A DNA stretch of 64,000 bases from an uncultured Anaerolineae bacterium. Lineage in GTDB: Bacteria > Chloroflexota > Anaerolineae > Aggregatilineales > Phototrophicaceae. The position numbers and the translations under genes are program-made. This document shows, piece after piece, positions 40,521 through 50,214 of the stretch. How positions within the stretch are numbered: the first letter of the stretch is position 1; each line of letters starts with the position of its first letter. The stretch is from positions 1-64,000 of the forward strand of contig CALKJO010000013.1 of assembly GCA_937995825.1 (NCBI GenBank). Direction: 5' to 3'. Below the pieces are notes generated by a model. It made no database searches, was not told where the DNA came from, and was given only the letters and a program-made list of their open reading frames with translations.

Positions 40521-41810
40521 ATGGCTGCAATCACACGATCTCAACTGGAAAAGCCGGAGTCCTGGCGTGACAATCTGAAAGTCACCCGCGCCGGCGTGAT
40601 CGCCGTCCTCTTTGTGCTGCTCGGCATCTGGATGGTGACCGGCGCGCTCAGCATGGACACCGCGACGCAGACCCGCCTGACCTTCGGCGGCGGCGTCCCC
40701 GACATCACCGTCTCGACGCAGCCGTACACGCTGATCGTCGGGATTCTCTACGCCGTCATCGGCGCGATCAGCCTGATCGGGATCGGCGGTAAACGGGCGC
40801 GGACGCTCGCCCTGTATGCTGGCGGGCTTCTGCTCATCCCAACCGTGCTGATCGTCGCGGCGGCGAACAACAGCATCAATGTCACTGTCATGCTGCAAGT
40901 CAGTCTGCGCCTCTCAACGCCGATTGTGATGGGCGCGCTGGCGGGCATCTGGTGCGAGCGGGCGGGCGTGGTCAACATCGCCATCGAAGGCATGATGCTG
41001 ACCGGCGCGTGCTTCGGCTTCACTGTGTTCACCATCCTGCTCGGCAGCCTGACGACTCCTCAGGCGCAGCTCATCGGCGTGATCGTGGCGACGCTGTCCG
41101 GCACGATCATGGCGCTGCTGCACGCCTGGCTGAGCATCACCTTCAAGACCAACCAGATCGTCAGCGGCACGGTGATCAACATCCTCGCCGTCGGCGTGAC
41201 CAGCTTCGTCCGCCGCGAAGTGCTGCTCTCCAGTGAAGCGGCGCGCGAGACGCTGCAAGCCGTGCCGATCCCGCTGCTGGCGGACATCCCGGTGCTGGGT
41301 CCGGTCTTGTTCAATGGACGCCCGATCTTCTACATGATGTTCGTGCTGCTGTTTGCGACCCACATCATCCTGTTTTACACCCGGTGGGGCTTGCGGACGC
41401 GCGCCGTCGGTGAAAATCCGAAAGCGGCGGACACGCTCGGCATCAATGTCAACCGCAACCGCTGGATCAACGTCCTGATCGGCGGCTCGATTGCCGGTCT
41501 GGCGGGCGCGTGGTTCTCGATGGAGACCAGCGGCAGCTTCGACGACAACATGACCAGCGGACGCGGCTTCATCGCGCTGGCGGCGATGATCTTCGGCAAG
41601 TGGCTGCCGTTCGGCGCATTCGGCGGCGGCCTGCTGTTCGGCTTCTCGGATGCATTGGGACAGCGCTTTCAGTTTTTGGGCGTCCCCGTGCCGCCGCAGT
41701 TTTTGCAGATGGTTCCGTATTTCATCACGATTGTCGTGCTGGCGGGGCTGGTCGGGCGCGCCGTCGGACCGAAAGCCGCCGGCGAACCGTATGAGAAGGA
41801 AGGGAAGTGA
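40521..41810 (+). CDS. BMP-type ABC importer permease 2
   Basis: The 429-residue protein has about nine hydrophobic segments and the diagnostic segment GIWCERAGVVNIAIEGMMLTGAC, typical of NupQ/YufQ-like permeases. It pairs with permease 1 to form the channel. AAGGAC precedes the ATG, and only 12 bases separate the genes. The N-terminal part (residues 1-115) with two extra membrane segments is longer than usual but not unprecedented. The substrate is probably a nucleoside or simple sugar; the sequence does not decide. Confidence 0.9.
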   Translation: MAAITRSQLEKPESWRDNLKVTRAGVIAVLFVLLGIWMVTGALSMDTATQTRLTFGGGVPDITVSTQPYTLIVGILYAVIGAISLIGIGGKRARTLALYAGGLLLIPTVLIVAAANNSINVTVMLQVSLRLSTPIVMGALAGIWCERAGVVNIAIEGMMLTGACFGFTVFTILLGSLTTPQAQLIGVIVATLSGTIMALLHAWLSITFKTNQIVSGTVINILAVGVTSFVRREVLLSSEAARETLQAVPIPLLADIPVLGPVLFNGRPIFYMMFVLLFATHIILFYTRWGLRTRAVGENPKAADTLGINVNRNRWINVLIGGSIAGLAGAWFSMETSGSFDDNMTSGRGFIALAAMIFGKWLPFGAFGGGLLFGFSDALGQRFQFLGVPVPPQFLQMVPYFITIVVLAGLVGRAVGPKAAGEPYEKEGK

Positions 41811-41816
41811 GTCATG
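41795..41816 (+). repeat. 22-bp direct repeat, left copy (before the Mrr-like gene)
   Basis: The 22 bases, beginning GAAGGAAGGGAAGTGAGTC, are identical to those at 42728-42749. The repeat holds the last codons and stop of permease 2, a ribosome binding site, and the start codon of the next gene. Confidence 0.9.
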
Positions 41817-42725
41817 CCTGTGCCGGACTATCAGAGCTTCATGCTGCCCCTGATGCGGATTGCGGAGGATGGACAAGTTCATTCACTTACTGACTCAATT
41901 GAGCAGCTTGCTGACCAGTTCAACCTGAATGAGCAGGATCGGCGGGAACGGATTCCGAGCGGCACACAAAGCCTGTTGTATAACTGCGTCGGTTGGGCGC
42001 GAACCTATCTGGAAAAAGCTGGTGCGCTGCACAAACCCGGACGCGGGCTGTTTCAAATCACCCCCCGCGGACTTGAGATCATGCGCAGCAACCCCGCTAC
42101 GATCAATACTGCATTTCTGCGCCAGTTCCCAGAGTTTCAGGAGTTTCAAACCCGAACAAGTACGCCAAGAACTAACCAGACACCGACTCCCCCCGTTTCT
42201 GAAAGCCGAACTCCAGAAGAAGTGCTGGGAGTAAACTATCAAATCCTGCGCCAAACACTTGCCAGCGAGCTGCTCGACCGCATCAAAGCGAGTCCGCCCG
42301 CCTTTTTCGAGCAATTGGTGGTCGATCTGCTGCTAGCGATGGGCTACGGCGGCTCGCAGGCGGATGCGGGGCAAGTGGTCGGGCGCAGCGGCGACAGTGG
42401 CATCGACGGCATCATCAACGAAGATCGCCTCGGTCTGGATAAAATTTATATTCAGGCAAAGCGGTGGGAGAACACCGTCGGAGAGCCAGAGATTCGCGAC
42501 TTTGTCGGCAGTCTCGAAGACAAACGCACCGGCAAAGGTATCTTTATCACCACTTCCGATTTCTCGCAGCAGGCAAAAGCGTATGTCGATAGGATTGGCA
42601 AGAGGATCATCCTGATCAATGGCGCGCAGTTGGCGGAGTATATGATCGATTTCAATGTCGGCGTGTCTGAAAAGGCGGTCTACGTCATCAAGCGCATCGA
42701 TGAGGATTACTTCACCGGCGAGTGA
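41814..42725 (+). CDS. Mrr-like restriction endonuclease
   Basis: The 303-residue protein has two parts. The N-terminal winged-helix Mrr_N domain (about residues 5-90) includes NCVGWARTYLEKAGALHKPGRG and FQITPRGLEIM. The C-terminal Mrr catalytic domain (about 155-285) has FEQLVVDLLLAMGYGG, GDSGIDGIINED, IYIQAKRW and GIFITTSDFSQQA. The Asp and the Gln-x-Lys are the expected PD-(D/E)XK catalytic residues. Mrr proteins cut methylated foreign DNA. No methyltransferase is adjacent, as expected for a type IV enzyme. The gene lies exactly between two copies of a 22-bp repeat, which suggests it was inserted here. Confidence 0.9.
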   Translation: MPVPDYQSFMLPLMRIAEDGQVHSLTDSIEQLADQFNLNEQDRRERIPSGTQSLLYNCVGWARTYLEKAGALHKPGRGLFQITPRGLEIMRSNPATINTAFLRQFPEFQEFQTRTSTPRTNQTPTPPVSESRTPEEVLGVNYQILRQTLASELLDRIKASPPAFFEQLVVDLLLAMGYGGSQADAGQVVGRSGDSGIDGIINEDRLGLDKIYIQAKRWENTVGEPEIRDFVGSLEDKRTGKGIFITTSDFSQQAKAYVDRIGKRIILINGAQLAEYMIDFNVGVSEKAVYVIKRIDEDYFTGE

Positions 42726-42727
42726 GT

Positions 42728-42749
42728 GAAGGAAGGGAAGTGAGTCATG
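42728..42749 (+). repeat. 22-bp direct repeat, right copy (before the Uma2 gene)
   Basis: Identical to 41795-41816. It supplies the ribosome binding site and start codon of the Uma2-family gene. Confidence 0.9.
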
Positions 42750-43391
42750 GTCGATGCCCCTGCGTTACAGTCGCAAGCGCACATAGACGACGCCGCGCCC
42801 CTGACGCTGGACGCTTATTTAGCGCTTCAGGCGAAGTCGGAGATTGGCTTGGAGATCATCGACGGAAAGATCAGGGAGAAAACCATGCCAGGGGGCGGCG
42901 GCGGTATCCATGTACATATCGGCGGGAATGTCTATTTTCCCTTACGGCGATATATCGAGCTGCATCCCGAACACGGCTTGGTCTTCAGCGATGGGCTGAT
43001 CTACCTGATGGGCGGCGTCGAGCAGGGGTTGAAAGACTCATTCATCCCCGACGTATCCTTCATCCGCGCCAGCGCTGTCCCGGCGGACTGGGATTTCGAG
43101 CGTCCTTTCCCCGGTGTCCCGACGCTGGCGGTGGAGGTCGTTTCGCCGGGCGATGAAGCCGACGATCTGATCGCCAAAGTCGGGGTTTATCTGGCGAAGG
43201 GGACGGAGCAGGTCTGGGTCTTGTATCCGCGCAGCCGGGGGCTGCATCAGTATCATCGGGATGAAAACGGGCATACCGCAGTCCGCGTCTACGAAGGCGA
43301 TCAGACGCTTGATGTGAGCGCGCTCTTTCCCGGCATCGAACCGATCACCGTCAGCGCGCTGTTCGCGCTGCCCGCTTGGCTGCGCTCCTAA
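42747..43391 (+). CDS. Uma2-family (DUF820) endonuclease-fold protein
   Basis: The 214-residue protein has the Uma2 layout: LTLDAYLALQAKSEIGLEIIDGKI, then FIPDVSFIRAS, then TLAVEVVSPGDEADDLIAKVGVYLAKGTEQVWVLYPRSRGLHQY. The Asp of PDV, the Glu of VEVVSP and the Lys of the next helix fit the PD-(D/E)XK-like core of the family. Uma2 proteins are abundant in Cyanobacteria and Chloroflexota, and their function is unknown. The ribosome binding site and ATG are those of the right 22-bp repeat. Before the Mrr-like insertion the gene probably followed permease 2 directly. Confidence 0.88.
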   Translation: MVDAPALQSQAHIDDAAPLTLDAYLALQAKSEIGLEIIDGKIREKTMPGGGGGIHVHIGGNVYFPLRRYIELHPEHGLVFSDGLIYLMGGVEQGLKDSFIPDVSFIRASAVPADWDFERPFPGVPTLAVEVVSPGDEADDLIAKVGVYLAKGTEQVWVLYPRSRGLHQYHRDENGHTAVRVYEGDQTLDVSALFPGIEPITVSALFALPAWLRS

Positions 43392-43418
43392 CGGTCTACA
43401 TCACAGAGGAGCAATGGA

Positions 43419-43874
43419 ATGGCGGGCAAATTCTACGAAGACCTCGAAGTCGGCATGACCCTCCGCCATGCTCAGGGGCGGACGGTCACGGAGATGGACA
43501 ACGTGCTGTTCAGCAGCCTGACGCTCAACACGCAGCCGCTCCATATCGATGAACACTTCGCCGCTCAGACCGAATTCGGCGCGCGCATCGTCAATGGGCT
43601 GTTCACGCTGGCGCTGGTGGTCGGCATCAGCGTCCCCGACATCACGCACGGGACGATCATCGCCAATCTGGGCTATGAGTCGATCCGCCATCCGCGCCCG
43701 GTCTATCACGGTGACACGATCTACGTCGAAACAACCATCACCGCCAAGCGCGAGAGCGCCTCGCGCCCGGACTGCGGCATCGTCACGATGCAGCATCGCG
43801 GACTCAATCAGCGCGGCGAAGTCATCGTCGAGGTGACGCGCTCGGCGCTCTTTCGCAAACGAGGGACGCCGTGA
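43419..43874 (+). CDS. MaoC-like hotdog-fold dehydratase
   Basis: The 151-residue hotdog-fold protein starts MAGKFYEDLEVGMTLRHAQGRTVTE. The catalytic motif around residues 37-58 reads NTQPLHIDEHFAAQTEFGARIVNG, with the Asp/His pair of hydratase 2 enzymes. Members of this subgroup act on branched or beta-methyl enoyl-CoA compounds such as mesaconyl-CoA. The substrate is not determined here. AGGAG lies 8 bases before ATG 43419. The gene overlaps maf by 4 bases. Confidence 0.87.
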   Translation: MAGKFYEDLEVGMTLRHAQGRTVTEMDNVLFSSLTLNTQPLHIDEHFAAQTEFGARIVNGLFTLALVVGISVPDITHGTIIANLGYESIRHPRPVYHGDTIYVETTITAKRESASRPDCGIVTMQHRGLNQRGEVIVEVTRSALFRKRGTP

Positions 43875-44533
43875 CGCGGCTGATCCTGGCATCCGGATCG
43901 CCGCGCCGCCGCGAACTGCTGGCGTCGCTCGGCGTGGACTTCACCGTGATCAAGTCCGACATCGACGAAACGCAGCATCTCGGCGAAGCGCCCTATGACT
44001 ACGTCCGGCGGCTGAGCCTCGAAAAGGCAGCGGCGGTCGCGGCGAAGCTGGAGTCGGCGGGGCATGTCGTGCTGGCAGCGGATACGGTGGTCATTCTGGC
44101 GGCGGACACGCTCGGCGTGACCGAATCGGGCGAAGTTCTGGGCAAGCCCGCCGACGCCGACGAAGCCCGCGCCATCCTGCGGCGGCTGCGCGGTCGAACG
44201 CATGTCGTCTGCACCGCGCTGACGGTGCGCGCGCCCGATCAGACCCTCACCGCGCTGACGCGCACGACCGTGCTGATGCGCGATTACACCGACGCCGAGA
44301 TCGACGCCTATATCGCCACCGGCGATCCGTTCGACAAAGCCGGCGCGTATGCCATCCAGCATGAGACGTTCCGCCCGGTCGCTCGCATTGACGGCAGCTA
44401 TACCAATGTGGTCGGCTTGCCGCTGGAGACGCTACGCCCGATGCTGGCGGCGGTCGGGATCATTCCCCGAATCCATTCGGATGACTCTTATGCCACGCCC
44501 ACGCCGTCGCCACGATCTGGCGCAGATCGGTGA
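43871..44533 (+). CDS. maf: Maf-like nucleotide pyrophosphatase
   Basis: The 220-residue protein begins with the Maf signature [24 protein letters not shown] and has AADTVV, then [21 protein letters not shown], and [10 protein letters not shown]. Maf proteins hydrolyse dTTP, UTP or modified nucleotides. The start is GTG 43871 inside the end of the MaoC gene. The last 20 codons extend beyond the family's usual end and overlap the convergent epimerase gene by 74 bases. Confidence 0.9.
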   Translation: MTRLILASGSPRRRELLASLGVDFTVIKSDIDETQHLGEAPYDYVRRLSLEKAAAVAAKLESAGHVVLAADTVVILAADTLGVTESGEVLGKPADADEARAILRRLRGRTHVVCTALTVRAPDQTLTALTRTTVLMRDYTDAEIDAYIATGDPFDKAGAYAIQHETFRPVARIDGSYTNVVGLPLETLRPMLAAVGIIPRIHSDDSYATPTPSPRSGADR

Positions 44534-45449
44534 ATTCGGGCGACCAGCCGAGTTCGCGCTTGATCGCCGCGCTGTCTGCAATCAGGCGCGCCAGATCGCC
44601 CGCCCGACGCGGCATGATCTGCGTTGGAATCGGGTGTCCGGTGACCTGGCGCGCCACCGCGATCACCTCTTTCACTGAATACCCCGATCCACTGCCGAGG
44701 TTGTAATGTCGGCTGCGCCCATCGACGAGCGCCTCAAAGGTCAGCAGGTGCGCCTCCGCCAGATCGATCACGTGGATATAGTCGCGAATCGCCGTGCCAT
44801 CAGGCGTGTCGTAGTCATCGCCGTAAATCCCGACGTATCCCCTCTGACCGAGCGCCACCTGCAAGACGCGGGGGATCAGGTGTGTCTCCGGATCGTGCGC
44901 CTCGCCGATATGTCCTTCGGGGTGCGCGCCCGCCGCGTTGAAATAGCGCAGCGCGCCGTATTTCAAGCCATAGATGGCGTCCATCCAGTGCAGATAGCGC
45001 TCGATGATCGCCTTGCTTTCGCCGTAGGGACTGCCGGGGTTGACTGGTTCATCGGGCGGGATCGGAATCTGCGTCGGATGGTCAAAGAGCGCAGCGGTGG
45101 ACGACAGGATGAAGCGCATGACGCCGTGCCTGACCATCGCTTCGAGCAGGTTCGCCGCCGCCAGCGTGTTATCGCGCAGATACAGCCAGGGCTTTTCCAT
45201 ACTTTCGCCGACCTGAATCCGGGACGCGAAATGGAACACGCCGTCGAAGTGCCGCGAGCCGAGCGCAGCATCGACCGCCGCCGGATCGAGCAGATCACCG
45301 ATGATCAGCTCGGCGCCCGGGTGCAGCGCGGCGCGATGACCGGTGCTGAGATTGTCAAACACGGTGACGTGGTAGCCGCGCCGGATCAGCACGTCCACGA
45401 CATGGCTGCCGATGTAGCCCGCCCCGCCGGTGATGAAGAGTGAAGTCAT
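44460..45449 (-). CDS. galE: UDP-glucose 4-epimerase
   Basis: The 329-residue extended short-chain dehydrogenase has the NAD motif [10 protein letters not shown], a catalytic Ser in [15 protein letters not shown] (YxxxK), and [18 protein letters not shown], typical of GalE. It interconverts UDP-glucose and UDP-galactose for polysaccharide synthesis. The ATG overlaps the stop of the exporter ATPase (ATGA), so it belongs to the same leftward operon. This suggests a role in making the exported glycan. Confidence 0.9.
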   Translation of the reverse strand: MTSLFITGGAGYIGSHVVDVLIRRGYHVTVFDNLSTGHRAALHPGAELIIGDLLDPAAVDAALGSRHFDGVFHFASRIQVGESMEKPWLYLRDNTLAAANLLEAMVRHGVMRFILSSTAALFDHPTQIPIPPDEPVNPGSPYGESKAIIERYLHWMDAIYGLKYGALRYFNAAGAHPEGHIGEAHDPETHLIPRVLQVALGQRGYVGIYGDDYDTPDGTAIRDYIHVIDLAEAHLLTFEALVDGRSRHYNLGSGSGYSVKEVIAVARQVTGHPIPTQIMPRRAGDLARLIADSAAIKRELGWSPEFTDLRQIVATAWAWHKSHPNGFGE

Positions 45450-46243
45450 GGTGTTCTTGCCCCCGCTGCGAAGCTGTGATACGCCTTCAGCACATCCGCC
45501 GGCGCGCCGTCGATCTGGATTTCCCCCTGATGAAGCCAGATCGCCCGGCTGCACAGCTTTTCGACCGCATCCGCCGAGTGCGTCACCATCACCAGCGTCC
45601 GCCCTTCATCGCGCAGACGCATGATCCGCTCGTTGCACTTGCGGGCGAACGCCTCATCCCCGACCGCCAGCACCTCATCCAGCAGCACAATATCCGGCAG
45701 GATATGCACCGCGATGCTGAAGCCCAGCCGTGCGATCATCCCGCTCGAATACACCTTGACCGGCTGATCGATGAACGCGCCCAGCTCGGCAAAGTCGATG
45801 ATCGCGTCTTCCAGATGGCGCGTCTGCTGCGGCGGGACGCCCTGAATCGCCGCGTTCAGGTAAATATTGCGCCGCCCAGTCATCTCGTAATTGAAGCCGG
45901 CGCTGAGCGCGATCAGCGCGGCAAACCGCCCTTCGATCTCGATCTTGCCCTCCGTCGGGCGCGTGATCCCGGACAGCAACCGCAGCAAGGTCGTCTTGCC
46001 GGAGCCGTTGCGCCCGATGATCCCAACCGACTCGCCCCTGCGGACGTTGAAATGAATGTCCTTGAGCGCGTAAAACGTCCGGTCAGGCGGCGCATAGTTG
46101 ACATCCGCCCGCGCCCGCGCCCGCCGCAGCCGCCCCAGCACGTTGATCAGATCATGGCGCAGCGATGGGCGATATTCCGACAGATAATAGCGCTTGTAAA
46201 CATGTTCCACCCGGATCACCACCGGGGCTTGAGGGGTTTGCAT
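45446..46243 (-). CDS. Polysaccharide/teichoic-acid-type ABC exporter, ATP-binding protein
   Basis: The 265-residue protein has Walker [10 protein letters not shown], the signature region [18 protein letters not shown] and Walker [14 protein letters not shown], all typical of the Wzt/TagH/RfbE group. It drives export of a finished O-antigen-like or wall polysaccharide. It ends soon after the ATPase domain and has no C-terminal carbohydrate-binding domain of the Wzt type. The ATG overlaps the permease stop by one base. Confidence 0.92.
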   Translation of the reverse strand: MQTPQAPVVIRVEHVYKRYYLSEYRPSLRHDLINVLGRLRRARARADVNYAPPDRTFYALKDIHFNVRRGESVGIIGRNGSGKTTLLRLLSGITRPTEGKIEIEGRFAALIALSAGFNYEMTGRRNIYLNAAIQGVPPQQTRHLEDAIIDFAELGAFIDQPVKVYSSGMIARLGFSIAVHILPDIVLLDEVLAVGDEAFARKCNERIMRLRDEGRTLVMVTHSADAVEKLCSRAIWLHQGEIQIDGAPADVLKAYHSFAAGARTP

Positions 46244-47487
46244 CACAGCATATCCGCCATGCGATCTTCGATCGACTTGAACAGCGTGTAACCAAAGACC
46301 AAAAACGCCCCGCCAAACACCAGCGGATAAAACAGCGTCACCGCGTCCGGTGTGCGGTTGTAAACGATCACATCCCGAAAGCTTTGCACCAGCGGCGCGA
46401 GTGGGTTGATCACGAATAAAATTCGAAAGCGCTCCGGCATCGACGTGATCGGGTAGATCACCGGCGTGAGGAAGAACAGAAGCTGCAAGATCACCTGCAC
46501 CAACTGCGGAATATCGCGCACGATCACGCTCAGCGCGCTGACGGTGAGCATCAGCCCGGCGACGATCAGCATCAGAATCAGCCACAGGATCGGCAGACTC
46601 CAGTAATGCTCATTGGGCAAAATCCCAAACAGCGCGTTGATGATCAGCATCGCCGTGAACGTGAACAGGAAATCGACCAGCAGCTCGCCAAAGATAATCA
46701 CAAGCAGAATCTCGCGCGGGAAATACACCTGCGAGATGATGCCGACTCGGCTGCTGATGGCGACCGCCGCCTGCGAAATGCCATTGCTGAACAAGTTGTA
46801 ATGCACCAGCGCCGCCAGATAGAACGGCACGAACGGCACATCCATCTGCACGCGCATGAACTGGCTGAACGCCAGCGACAGTACCAGCGACGTGGACACT
46901 GGCAGCAGGATGATCCATAAAATGCCGAGCGTCTGCTGCGCATAGCGCGCCTCGATGTTGTGCCGCAGCCAGATCGCCGCCAGAAAGCGGTTGCGCCACA
47001 GCCGCGCCAGATCGGACACCACATCGTTCCCCGGCTGATTAAGATAGAAACGCGCGGGCGCGGCAATCGCGATCACCCCCAGCAACGCCCCAAAGATGAC
47101 AAAATAGGCGATTTGCAGCAGCCGAATCTGCGGCATGGCGATCAAAAGCAGCGGCGCGGCGATCAGCACCATCAGCAGATAGCGCCGATACGGTCGGTTG
47201 ACGCCCAGCCAGCGCCCCGCGATCTGCCCAATCCGCCCGCTCAGCCGCGCCTGCAGCGGAGTCAGCGCCCAGACCAGCGCCGCCGCCGCCGCCAGCGCCA
47301 GAAATGCCAGCGGCGACTGCGCAACATAATCGCGCCCCGCCATCGACTCGCCCAAGGGGATTTGCAGCCGCGCCTGCGCCGCCAGCAGCAGCGCGCCGCA
47401 CAATGTCAGATAACTTCCGATCAGTGTCAGCGCCCGATCTAGTGCCGGCGGACGAGTCACCTGCCGAACCTTGATCGCCGTTGTCAT
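46243..47487 (-). CDS. Polysaccharide ABC exporter permease (ABC-2 type) with an extra N-terminal membrane region
   Basis: The protein has 414 residues. The C-terminal 265 or so match ABC-2 polysaccharide exporters: AIWLRHNIEARYAQQTLGILW, then FPREILLVIIFGELLVDF, then IPQLVQVILQLLFFLTPVIYP and FVINPLAPLVQSFRD. In front lie about 150 residues with four extra hydrophobic segments not found in standard Wzm/TagG proteins. It forms the channel for export of a lipid-linked glycan with the ATPase next to it. The role of the extra segments is unknown. Confidence 0.88.
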   Translation of the reverse strand: MTTAIKVRQVTRPPALDRALTLIGSYLTLCGALLLAAQARLQIPLGESMAGRDYVAQSPLAFLALAAAAALVWALTPLQARLSGRIGQIAGRWLGVNRPYRRYLLMVLIAAPLLLIAMPQIRLLQIAYFVIFGALLGVIAIAAPARFYLNQPGNDVVSDLARLWRNRFLAAIWLRHNIEARYAQQTLGILWIILLPVSTSLVLSLAFSQFMRVQMDVPFVPFYLAALVHYNLFSNGISQAAVAISSRVGIISQVYFPREILLVIIFGELLVDFLFTFTAMLIINALFGILPNEHYWSLPILWLILMLIVAGLMLTVSALSVIVRDIPQLVQVILQLLFFLTPVIYPITSMPERFRILFVINPLAPLVQSFRDVIVYNRTPDAVTLFYPLVFGGAFLVFGYTLFKSIEDRMADML

Positions 47488-47544
47488 GCTGTCCTATCCA
47501 TATTTTCACTGCGCAGAAGTGTACACCCGCCGCCCGATTGGATT

Positions 47545-47574
47545 CCAGATCGCGCCTGAAAGGGCGCGATCTGG
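47545..47574. promoter_or_regulatory. 12-bp perfect hairpin in the leader of the polysaccharide-export operon
   Basis: CCAGATCGCGCC (47545-47556) and GGCGCGATCTGG (47563-47574) are exact inverted arms around 6 bases. The hairpin lies 58-87 bases upstream of the permease start. It could be an operator, an attenuator stem or a boundary to the divergent clp gene. No T-tract follows on either strand. The rest of the 47488-47780 gap holds a run of T (about 47673-47683) and no gene. Confidence 0.45.
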
Positions 47575-47780
47575 AGATGAGGGATGAGCAGGACAGCGCG
47601 TTTTTCCTCCGCACGTCCGCTGCCACGCCGCCCCCTTTTCGCTGCGCCCTTGCGCTCGCAGCGGCAGCACGTTGTTTTTTTTTTAACGCGCATCCAGATA
47701 TGACCAGGAGACGAGTCACCAGATGGCTGACTTTGCGCTATACTAAATAACACCTATAGTGCCATCTGGCGAGGTGATCT

Positions 47781-50198
47781 GTGACGCCACCCCCTGACAT
47801 CCCGGAAAAAGAGATCCGCGAGCGCTGCGCGGAGCTGCTGACGGCTGCCACCGAGGAAGCCCAGCGCCTGGGACATCCCTACATCGGCGTTGAACACCTG
47901 TTTATCGCCATGACCAAGCTCGACAACGGCGCAACAGCGCGGATGCTGCGCCAAGCGGGGATGCATCCTAAAGTCATCCGCAACGAGATTCGCAAAGAGA
48001 TCGGCACGGGCGAAGGCGGCGGCGAACCGCCGTATCCGCTGACTCCGCGCGCTGAGATGGTCTTGTCGCTGGCAATCTTCCTGGTTGACCGCGAAGAGTC
48101 GCCACAGGTCGATGAAGCCCATGTCTTGCTGGCGATCTTGCAGGAGGGCGAGAGCATCCCGATCCGCAAGCTGGTTGAGCTGGGCTTCAACGTCAATCTG
48201 CATCTCAACCGTCTGCTCAGCGAAGCCTACGAGAAAGACCGCGCCGCCGACGCGGGCATCCTCGACGACATCGACCTGATCTCGGATGAGCTGGACGACA
48301 TGCTCATCAGCGATGAAGTCCTGATGACCGAGCAGAGCCGCGCCTCTACAAAAACGGCGACCCCGCTGCTGGACAAATTCGGGCGCGACCTGACCGCTCA
48401 GGCTGCCAGCGGCAAGATCGGGCCCGCCATCGCCCGCGATAAAGAGATTCGCGCCGTCTCGCGCACGCTGGCGCGCAGCAAGAAGAACAATCCGCTGCTG
48501 CTCGGCGATGCCGGCGTCGGCAAGACCGCCGTCGTCGAAGGACTCGCCTACGCCATCCATCACCGCACTGCGCCCAAAGCGCTGCTCGATAAGCGCGTCA
48601 TTCAGATCGAGATCGGCGCGCTGGTTGCCGGGACGAGCCTGCGCGGTCAGTTCGAGGAACGGCTGATCGGCATCGTCGAGGAAGCCCGCAGCGCTGGCAA
48701 CATCATCCTCTTCATCGACGAAATCCACACCATCGTCGGCGCGGGCGACACCATCGACTCGAATCTCGATGCCGCCAACATCCTCAAGCCGGCGCTGGCG
48801 CGCGGCGACATCGTCTGCATCGGCGCGACGACTCACGCCGAATATCGCAAGGCGATTGCGCAAGACCCCGCGCTAGATCGGCGCTTTCGGACGATTGACA
48901 TCGAGGAACCGTCGATTGACGACACGCTCGCGATCCTGGTGGCGCAGCGCGACCGCCTGGAAAAGCATCATGGCATCGCAATTCAGCCCGAAGCGGTCGA
49001 GGCGGCGGTGCGCCTGTCGGCTGCGTATCTGTCGGATCGCCGTCTGCCAGACAAAGCCATCGATCTGCTCGATGAAGCGTGCGCCCGCGTCGTCATCCGC
49101 TCGCTGTCACCGGAGGGCGAAGACGAGCCGGATGAAGTCACGGTGGAGAGCATCACGGCGGTGCTGTCCGAGTGGACGGGCATCCCTGTCGCTGACATGA
49201 CCCGCGATGAAAAGCGCCGTCTCGCCGACATGGAAGGTGCGCTGATGGCGCGCGTCATCGGGCAGGATGAAGCCATCCACGCTGTCGCCAGCGCGATCAA
49301 GACCGCCCGCGCCGGTCTGCGCGAGCCACAGCGACCGGTTGGGGTGTTTCTGTTTTTAGGTCCCTCCGGCGTCGGCAAGACCGAGCTGGCGCGCGCGCTG
49401 GCGGAATTTCTGTTCGGCAGCGAAGACGCGCTCATCCGCCTCGACATGTCCGAATTTCATGATGCCCACACTGTCGCGCGCCTGATCGGATCGCCCCCTG
49501 GCTATAAAGACTCGCAGCGCGGCGGTCAGCTCACCGAAGCCCTGCGCCGCCGCGCCTACAGCGTTGTCCTGCTCGATGAGGTCGAAAAAGCCGCCCCCGA
49601 AGTGTTTGACATTTTCTTGCAAGTCTTCGATGAAGGACGCCTGAGCGACGCGCATGGCGCGCATGTCGATGCGCGGCACGCCGTCTTCATCATGACCAGC
49701 AATATCGGCACGGCGGAGAGCGGCAAAGCCCTCGGCTTCACCGGCGGCGATCCACAGCGCCGTTTCACCGCCAAGCTGCGCGAATTTTTCCGCCCCGAAT
49801 TTCTCAACCGGGTGGATGAAATCGTGGTCTTTGAGCCGCTCAGCCCGCCGATTTTGAGCCAGATTCTTGATCTTCAGCTCAGCGATCTGCACCGGCGGCT
49901 GCGTCAGCGGCGGATGGTGCTGAGATTGACCGATGAAGCCCGCGCGCTCGTCCTCAAGCGCGGCTATGACCCGCAGAATGGGGCGCGCCCGCTGCGCCGG
50001 ACGATTGAGCGGCTGATCACCCGCCCGCTGAGCGAGCTGCTGGTCGAGGACAAATTCGCCCCCGGCGATACCATCATCGCCCACGCCAATGGCGACGCGC
50101 TGCGCTTTGAGGCGCAGCCGCCCGCCGCCGGCAACCCGGACGATACGCCGGCATCGCTCGATGAGTCCGGCGCAGAATCGCCGCAGACAGTCATGTAA
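47781..50198 (+). CDS. Clp ATPase (ClpC/ClpA-like, Hsp100) without a long middle domain
   Basis: The 805-residue protein has an N-terminal double Clp domain (about 1-145, with [17 protein letters not shown]). AAA domain 1 follows ([26 protein letters not shown]). The linker is very short, lacking the coiled-coil middle or UVR region of ClpB/ClpC. AAA domain 2 has [17 protein letters not shown] and [20 protein letters not shown] after TSNIG corresponds to the ClpP-binding loop (IGF/VGF/LGF), so the protein could feed a ClpP protease. Clp ATPases unfold proteins. The start is GTG 47781 after GAGGTGATCT. The kinase/TPR gene begins 16 bases after its stop, suggesting a joint role. Confidence 0.9.
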   Translation: MTPPPDIPEKEIRERCAELLTAATEEAQRLGHPYIGVEHLFIAMTKLDNGATARMLRQAGMHPKVIRNEIRKEIGTGEGGGEPPYPLTPRAEMVLSLAIFLVDREESPQVDEAHVLLAILQEGESIPIRKLVELGFNVNLHLNRLLSEAYEKDRAADAGILDDIDLISDELDDMLISDEVLMTEQSRASTKTATPLLDKFGRDLTAQAASGKIGPAIARDKEIRAVSRTLARSKKNNPLLLGDAGVGKTAVVEGLAYAIHHRTAPKALLDKRVIQIEIGALVAGTSLRGQFEERLIGIVEEARSAGNIILFIDEIHTIVGAGDTIDSNLDAANILKPALARGDIVCIGATTHAEYRKAIAQDPALDRRFRTIDIEEPSIDDTLAILVAQRDRLEKHHGIAIQPEAVEAAVRLSAAYLSDRRLPDKAIDLLDEACARVVIRSLSPEGEDEPDEVTVESITAVLSEWTGIPVADMTRDEKRRLADMEGALMARVIGQDEAIHAVASAIKTARAGLREPQRPVGVFLFLGPSGVGKTELARALAEFLFGSEDALIRLDMSEFHDAHTVARLIGSPPGYKDSQRGGQLTEALRRRAYSVVLLDEVEKAAPEVFDIFLQVFDEGRLSDAHGAHVDARHAVFIMTSNIGTAESGKALGFTGGDPQRRFTAKLREFFRPEFLNRVDEIVVFEPLSPPILSQILDLQLSDLHRRLRQRRMVLRLTDEARALVLKRGYDPQNGARPLRRTIERLITRPLSELLVEDKFAPGDTIIAHANGDALRFEAQPPAAGNPDDTPASLDESGAESPQTVM

Positions 50199-50214
50199 TC
50201 ACAAAAGGCTGCCC

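Noticed and set aside
39582..40898. A 438-codon minus-strand frame opposite the BMP permeases
   Set aside because: It is made of Arg, Asp, Gln and His-rich nonsense, whereas the plus strand encodes clear permeases.
47716..47744. Promoter for the clp gene with TATACT at 47739-47744
   Set aside because: The base stretch at the -35 distance (TCACCA) does not resemble a -35 box, so I cannot support it.
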